This document shows positions 34,614 through 37,025 of a stretch of DNA of 37,025 nt, piece after piece (position 1 is the first letter of the stretch; every line of letters begins with the position of its first letter). The stretch lies in the NCBI GenBank assembly GCA_013214355.1, contig JABSSL010000060.1, positions 1 to 37,025 of the forward strand, written 5' to 3'. The notes under the pieces were generated by a model. The model saw only the letters and a list, made by a program, of their open reading frames with translations. It did not search any database and was not told the DNA's origin. This DNA comes from Saprospiraceae bacterium. Its GTDB lineage: Bacteria; Bacteroidota; Bacteroidia; Chitinophagales; Saprospiraceae. Made by a program: the position numbers and the translations under genes.

Positions 34614-35942
34614 TTATGCCGCTATAGGAGGTGCCTTTTGATTAGCTAATCGCTTGGCGATTTTGGAGGCTGAGGCTGTCCAGATACCGAAGCTGATCCA
34701 AAGGGTTTCGGTTGCGGCGGTGCGAGCTCGTACTCTTTGAAGGCCATAATGCAATTTTTCATTTCCAAAGGCTCCTTCCATCAGACAAGCCCTAGCTTTG
34801 GATAGGATACCTCTCATATGATCTGCCGCAGTAGGTTGCTTGGGCTTTCGGCCTTTACGAACGAAGCTGGTCGCGATGCCATTGAGGGTGCAGAACTTGC
34901 GATTAGCATTGTTGGCATAAATCTGATCAGCTCCCAACTGACGACAAGTTGGGAAGTATTGTTGAGCTAATTCCACGGTGTTTTGTAGTCGGATACCTTC
35001 ATTGAAGGCTTCAAAAGAAAGATGTTCAATAAAGCTGATACCATCCACTTGGAAACAATGCACTTTAGCACCAAATTCGGTTCGTCGGGTTTCCTTGCCT
35101 CTAATAATGGGACGGATATAAGGTTTAGATAGACTTACTACACGGCCTTTGATCTTTGTGTCAGGATCATCGAAGCGGGCCTGCTGCTGTTGATAGACCA
35201 AACGCACCGTTTGTAGCTGCTCATAAGTACGTTGCTTGAGTAAGGCGCCATATCTAAAGACTAACTCATCCCATTGTGTTAGACCTTTAGCTAGCAAATA
35301 GAGTAAGCTACGCCGTCGCTTTTTCTCCAGCTTATGGGTTTTACGTCTTCGCTTTTGATAACCAATGTATGCCTGATATTGCTGCTTTTGTTTGCGACGA
35401 GGCCTACGAATGGATAAGCGCTTACAATGTTGGTCAATCAAGTCCCAGATCCAATCACAACACTCCCACAACAGTTTTACATCTGTTGGATAACGCAGAT
35501 GACTTTCGTAGCAGGTGGCATCCATCAAAATAGCCTGCGTATTTTGCATATGGGGTTGCCAATGCTTGGCTAGTATGGCTTGAAATTGAGCATAATCTAT
35601 ATGGACAGCTAAGTATCGGCGCCAACGACCTACCAAATCTTGATCCCTAATCCACTCTCCTGGCCCCAACCGAATACCACAGAAATACTGCAATACCCAA
35701 TCTGAATTCAAGCGATCTACCAACTTGGCATCGCTCAGGTTTAAGTAGGCCTTCAGTACTTGCAAAGCCATACCTCCTGCAATACTCAATCGAGCTTGGC
35801 GACCCAAGCCAGAGCTCTGAGGAAATAAGCCTGCTAATTCTTTAAAGGGAAAAGATTGATAGAGTTGGCCTAAGGGGGTACTGAGAAATTTACCCCAACG
35901 CAGATCCCGACCAAGTCGGTCGGCAAAAAGTTGATTTTCCAA
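34614..35942 (-). CDS. IS transposase, DDE type (DUF772 / DDE_Tnp_1)
   Basis: The 442-aa protein cuts and joins the ends of the element. The N-terminal DUF772-like domain (about residues 20-110) contains RLSIAGGMALQVLKAYLNLSD and LQYFCG. The catalytic RNase H-fold residues are seen in ILMDATCYESHLR (first Asp), LGADQIYANNANR (second Asp) and CLMEGAFGNEKLHYGL (Glu). A long basic coiled insertion (RRPRRKQKQQ, KRRRKTHKLEKKRRR) lies between the first and second Asp. The start appears to be TTG; an in-frame stop lies 27 nt before it and no ATG occurs nearby. The frame is uninterrupted. Confidence 0.9.
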   Translation of the reverse strand: MENQLFADRLGRDLRWGKFLSTPLGQLYQSFPFKELAGLFPQSSGLGRQARLSIAGGMALQVLKAYLNLSDAKLVDRLNSDWVLQYFCGIRLGPGEWIRDQDLVGRWRRYLAVHIDYAQFQAILAKHWQPHMQNTQAILMDATCYESHLRYPTDVKLLWECCDWIWDLIDQHCKRLSIRRPRRKQKQQYQAYIGYQKRRRKTHKLEKKRRRSLLYLLAKGLTQWDELVFRYGALLKQRTYEQLQTVRLVYQQQQARFDDPDTKIKGRVVSLSKPYIRPIIRGKETRRTEFGAKVHCFQVDGISFIEHLSFEAFNEGIRLQNTVELAQQYFPTCRQLGADQIYANNANRKFCTLNGIATSFVRKGRKPKQPTAADHMRGILSKARACLMEGAFGNEKLHYGLQRVRARTAATETLWISFGIWTASASKIAKRLANQKAPPIAA

Positions 35943-35980
35943 ATCTAATTTGGGTACTTTGGGTTAACGAAAATTTTGTC

Positions 35981-36018
35981 TTCCCCGAATTTAGCCTTTT
36001 TAGGCTATTTTCGGGGAA
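35981..36018. terminator. Hairpin at the right end of the insertion sequence
   Basis: TTCCCCGAA (35981-35989) pairs with TTCGGGGAA (36010-36018), with inner TAGCC/GGCTA pairing. It lies between the right inverted repeat and the transposase start, where it could block read-through into the transposase from outside promoters or hide its start region. Confidence 0.5.
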
Positions 36019-36084
36019 TTTTATACCCAAATCTAAAGGCCAACTACTTCGTAGTCAGCCTTGTAAATATTTTCAGGGACGCCC

Positions 36085-36090
36085 TAAGTA
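36085..36090. repeat. Right 6-bp target-site duplication
   Basis: TAAGTA follows the right inverted repeat directly and matches 34418-34423. The ~220 bp from here to the next gene holds only a 27-codon frame (36102-36185) without recognisable features. Confidence 0.75.
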
Positions 36091-36311
36091 AAGAAATACT
36101 AATGAAAAATGGTCTTATTGCTTCTTATGATGCCACTTCTGGCTTTTCAAGCAGTCTCTTAAGAGCTCAATTATTGGACACTTAATAACTAGTTATTTCC
36201 ACTTAAACTCTCTTGTATTTTGGAACTCCAAATATTTAGAGGTTGAAAGTTTTTCAATTGCAAGTTCATTTAACCTTAGTACAGAGCAATTTGATTGAAT
36301 TATATTGTCAT

Positions 36312-36821
36312 ATGAATAACAAGAATCTAACGTTACTTTATGTAGTGTTATTGAAAGCCTGTTTTTGTACTCAAGGAGCCGTACAAAAAGCAGATGTAAT
36401 TTTTGACATAAGTGGACCATTTCAAATAAATAACTTTGCAGGCTCAGATTTTACCGTAGATTATTTTAAAGCGTGTATTCAAAATAAGAAACAATCTGAT
36501 ATTTATTTTTACGCTTCGGAGGATTTAACCACCATCTCTCCGGAAATGGTAAGAGATCATAATCCCAATGCACGAGATGGGCTAGGGGCTTGGGGAGTTG
36601 GAATAGGTAATTCATTTCATGACCTACTAACTCCTGTACAAGCGCAGTCCAAAGATACATTTAGATTTTACTACAATCTTCAACAGAATGTCGATACTCT
36701 TATTTTCTATTTTTCTTACTTTGAAGATCAAGTAGGAAAGGATAAAAGAAGTGCACAGGTAAAATATGCGGTAAATGGAATCGGTGAGATTACAAAAGTT
36801 AACCAGAAACTTTCAGAATGA
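36312..36821 (+). CDS. Putative secreted protein, orphan
   Basis: The preferred ATG at 36312 gives 169 aa with a signal-like N-terminus (MNNKNLTLLYVVLLKACFC, then TQGA). The longer frame starting at 36243 uses TTG and would bury the signal. The mature region has alternating beta segments (VIFDISGPFQINNFAGSDF, DTFRFYYNLQQNVDTLIFYFSYF) and a Gly-rich turn DGLGAWGVGIGN, suggesting a beta-sandwich. There is no known family. Its stop overlaps the next short frame as TGATG. Confidence 0.65.
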   Translation: MNNKNLTLLYVVLLKACFCTQGAVQKADVIFDISGPFQINNFAGSDFTVDYFKACIQNKKQSDIYFYASEDLTTISPEMVRDHNPNARDGLGAWGVGIGNSFHDLLTPVQAQSKDTFRFYYNLQQNVDTLIFYFSYFEDQVGKDKRSAQVKYAVNGIGEITKVNQKLSE

Positions 36822-36961
36822 TGAAATCTAACGTTTCTTACTTCAATCCTGTTAGAAGACTGGATCAGTCATACCGGTTATTACAGTGCCTTATTTTGGT
36901 CATGGTAAGCGAGGGCCCCCGAGGGGTTGTCCTCTTCCCAAATAGCGCAACCACATTTTAG
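36821..36961 (+). CDS. Short frame coupled to the upstream secreted protein gene
   Basis: The 46-aa frame starts within the TGATG overlap of the preceding stop codon, a layout typical of translational coupling. The peptide has a short hydrophobic patch (LLQCLILVMVSEG) but no signal or family features, so it may be chance. Confidence 0.25.
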   Translation: MKSNVSYFNPVRRLDQSYRLLQCLILVMVSEGPRGVVLFPNSATTF

Positions 36962-37006
36962 GTAGAGAGTTAGATCAAAATTAACTAACTTTCAAAAAAG
37001 AATGTG

Positions 37007-37025
37007 ATGCGAAAAAGCAAATTCA
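37007..37025 (+). CDS. Possible start of a gene cut by the window edge
   Basis: An ATG followed by basic codons (MRKSKF) begins 19 nt before the window end. Basic residues at the start could precede a signal peptide, but too little is visible to decide. Confidence 0.2.

Larger units (their letters stand above)
34424..36084 (-). mobile_element. Intact insertion sequence with DDE transposase (IS5/IS1182-like)
   Basis: The 1661-bp element is bounded by 16-bp perfect terminal inverted repeats: GGGCGTCCCTGAAAAT at 34424-34439 and its complement at 36069-36084. It is flanked by a TAAGTA duplication. It holds one transposase gene on the minus strand and hairpins near both ends. Perfect repeats, target duplication and an open transposase frame indicate a recent and possibly active insertion. 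The IS family is inferred from the transposase only; the 6-bp duplication should be checked against ISfinder families. Confidence 0.88.

Noticed and set aside
35976-36185. A 69-codon frame spanning the right end of the insertion sequence, and its 27-codon tail (36102-36185)
   Set aside because: It crosses the right inverted repeat and target duplication and includes the hairpin, so it arose by insertion; the tail has no recognisable features.
1-37025. CRISPR arrays, tRNA or rRNA genes, defence systems
   Set aside because: No regularly spaced repeats, cloverleaf-like sequences, rRNA segments or recognisable defence genes were seen on reading both strands.

Overview
The window looks like chromosomal DNA from a gliding-type marine Bacteroidota, most likely of the Saprospiria (Lewinella-like). 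Reasons: three cargo proteins with type IX secretion (T9SS) C-terminal sorting domains, a TonB-dependent receptor paired with a DUF4249 lipoprotein, a Bacteroidota-type long SecA (1106 aa), an mreB-mreC-mreD-mrdA cluster, and several promoters of the Bacteroidota form TAnnTTTG. The genus is inference only. No rRNA, tRNA or CRISPR array was seen.

Layout. 1-3.6 kb: an extragenic palindrome, then secA on the minus strand with its terminator and a consensus promoter. 3.8-7.7 kb: a lipoprotein, a T9SS type B cargo protein, and an M16 peptidase-like protein that lacks the zinc motif. 8.0-12.4 kb: the rod-shape/elongasome operon mreB, mreC, mreD, mrdA, without the rodA that often follows. 12.4-14.4 kb: glpD behind an operator-like palindrome and a consensus promoter. 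15.0-18.2 kb: a large surface protein with an Asp-box propeller, a six-repeat tectonin propeller and a T9SS tail, yet with a lipobox. 18.4-21.8 kb: a sugar nucleotidyltransferase, QueD/PTPS, a T9SS type A protein, and a DUF434-family protein with a PIN/NYN-like acidic pattern. 22.0-25.3 kb: a TonB receptor and its DUF4249 partner, the latter broken by one frameshift. 25.3-28.5 kb: a minus-strand operon of a YeiH-type transporter with a long N-terminal extension, a 74-aa membrane protein, and an MscS channel. 28.9-31.1 kb: a peroxiredoxin, then clpS and aat, the adaptor and the aminoacyl transferase of the bacterial N-degron pathway, separated by a strong terminator. 31.1-37.0 kb: an AT-rich accessory stretch of orphan secreted or membrane proteins, interrupted by an intact 1.66-kb insertion sequence with 16-bp inverted repeats and a 6-bp target duplication.

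How it fits together: the first two thirds are mainly envelope biology (Sec export, T9SS cargo, peptidoglycan elongation, outer-membrane uptake, osmotic and anion transport). The last third is less conserved and holds the only mobile element. I see no complete defence island or obvious new multi-gene system. The strongest leads are the lipobox plus double-propeller plus T9SS protein, the DUF434 putative nuclease, and the transporter-microprotein-MscS operon.
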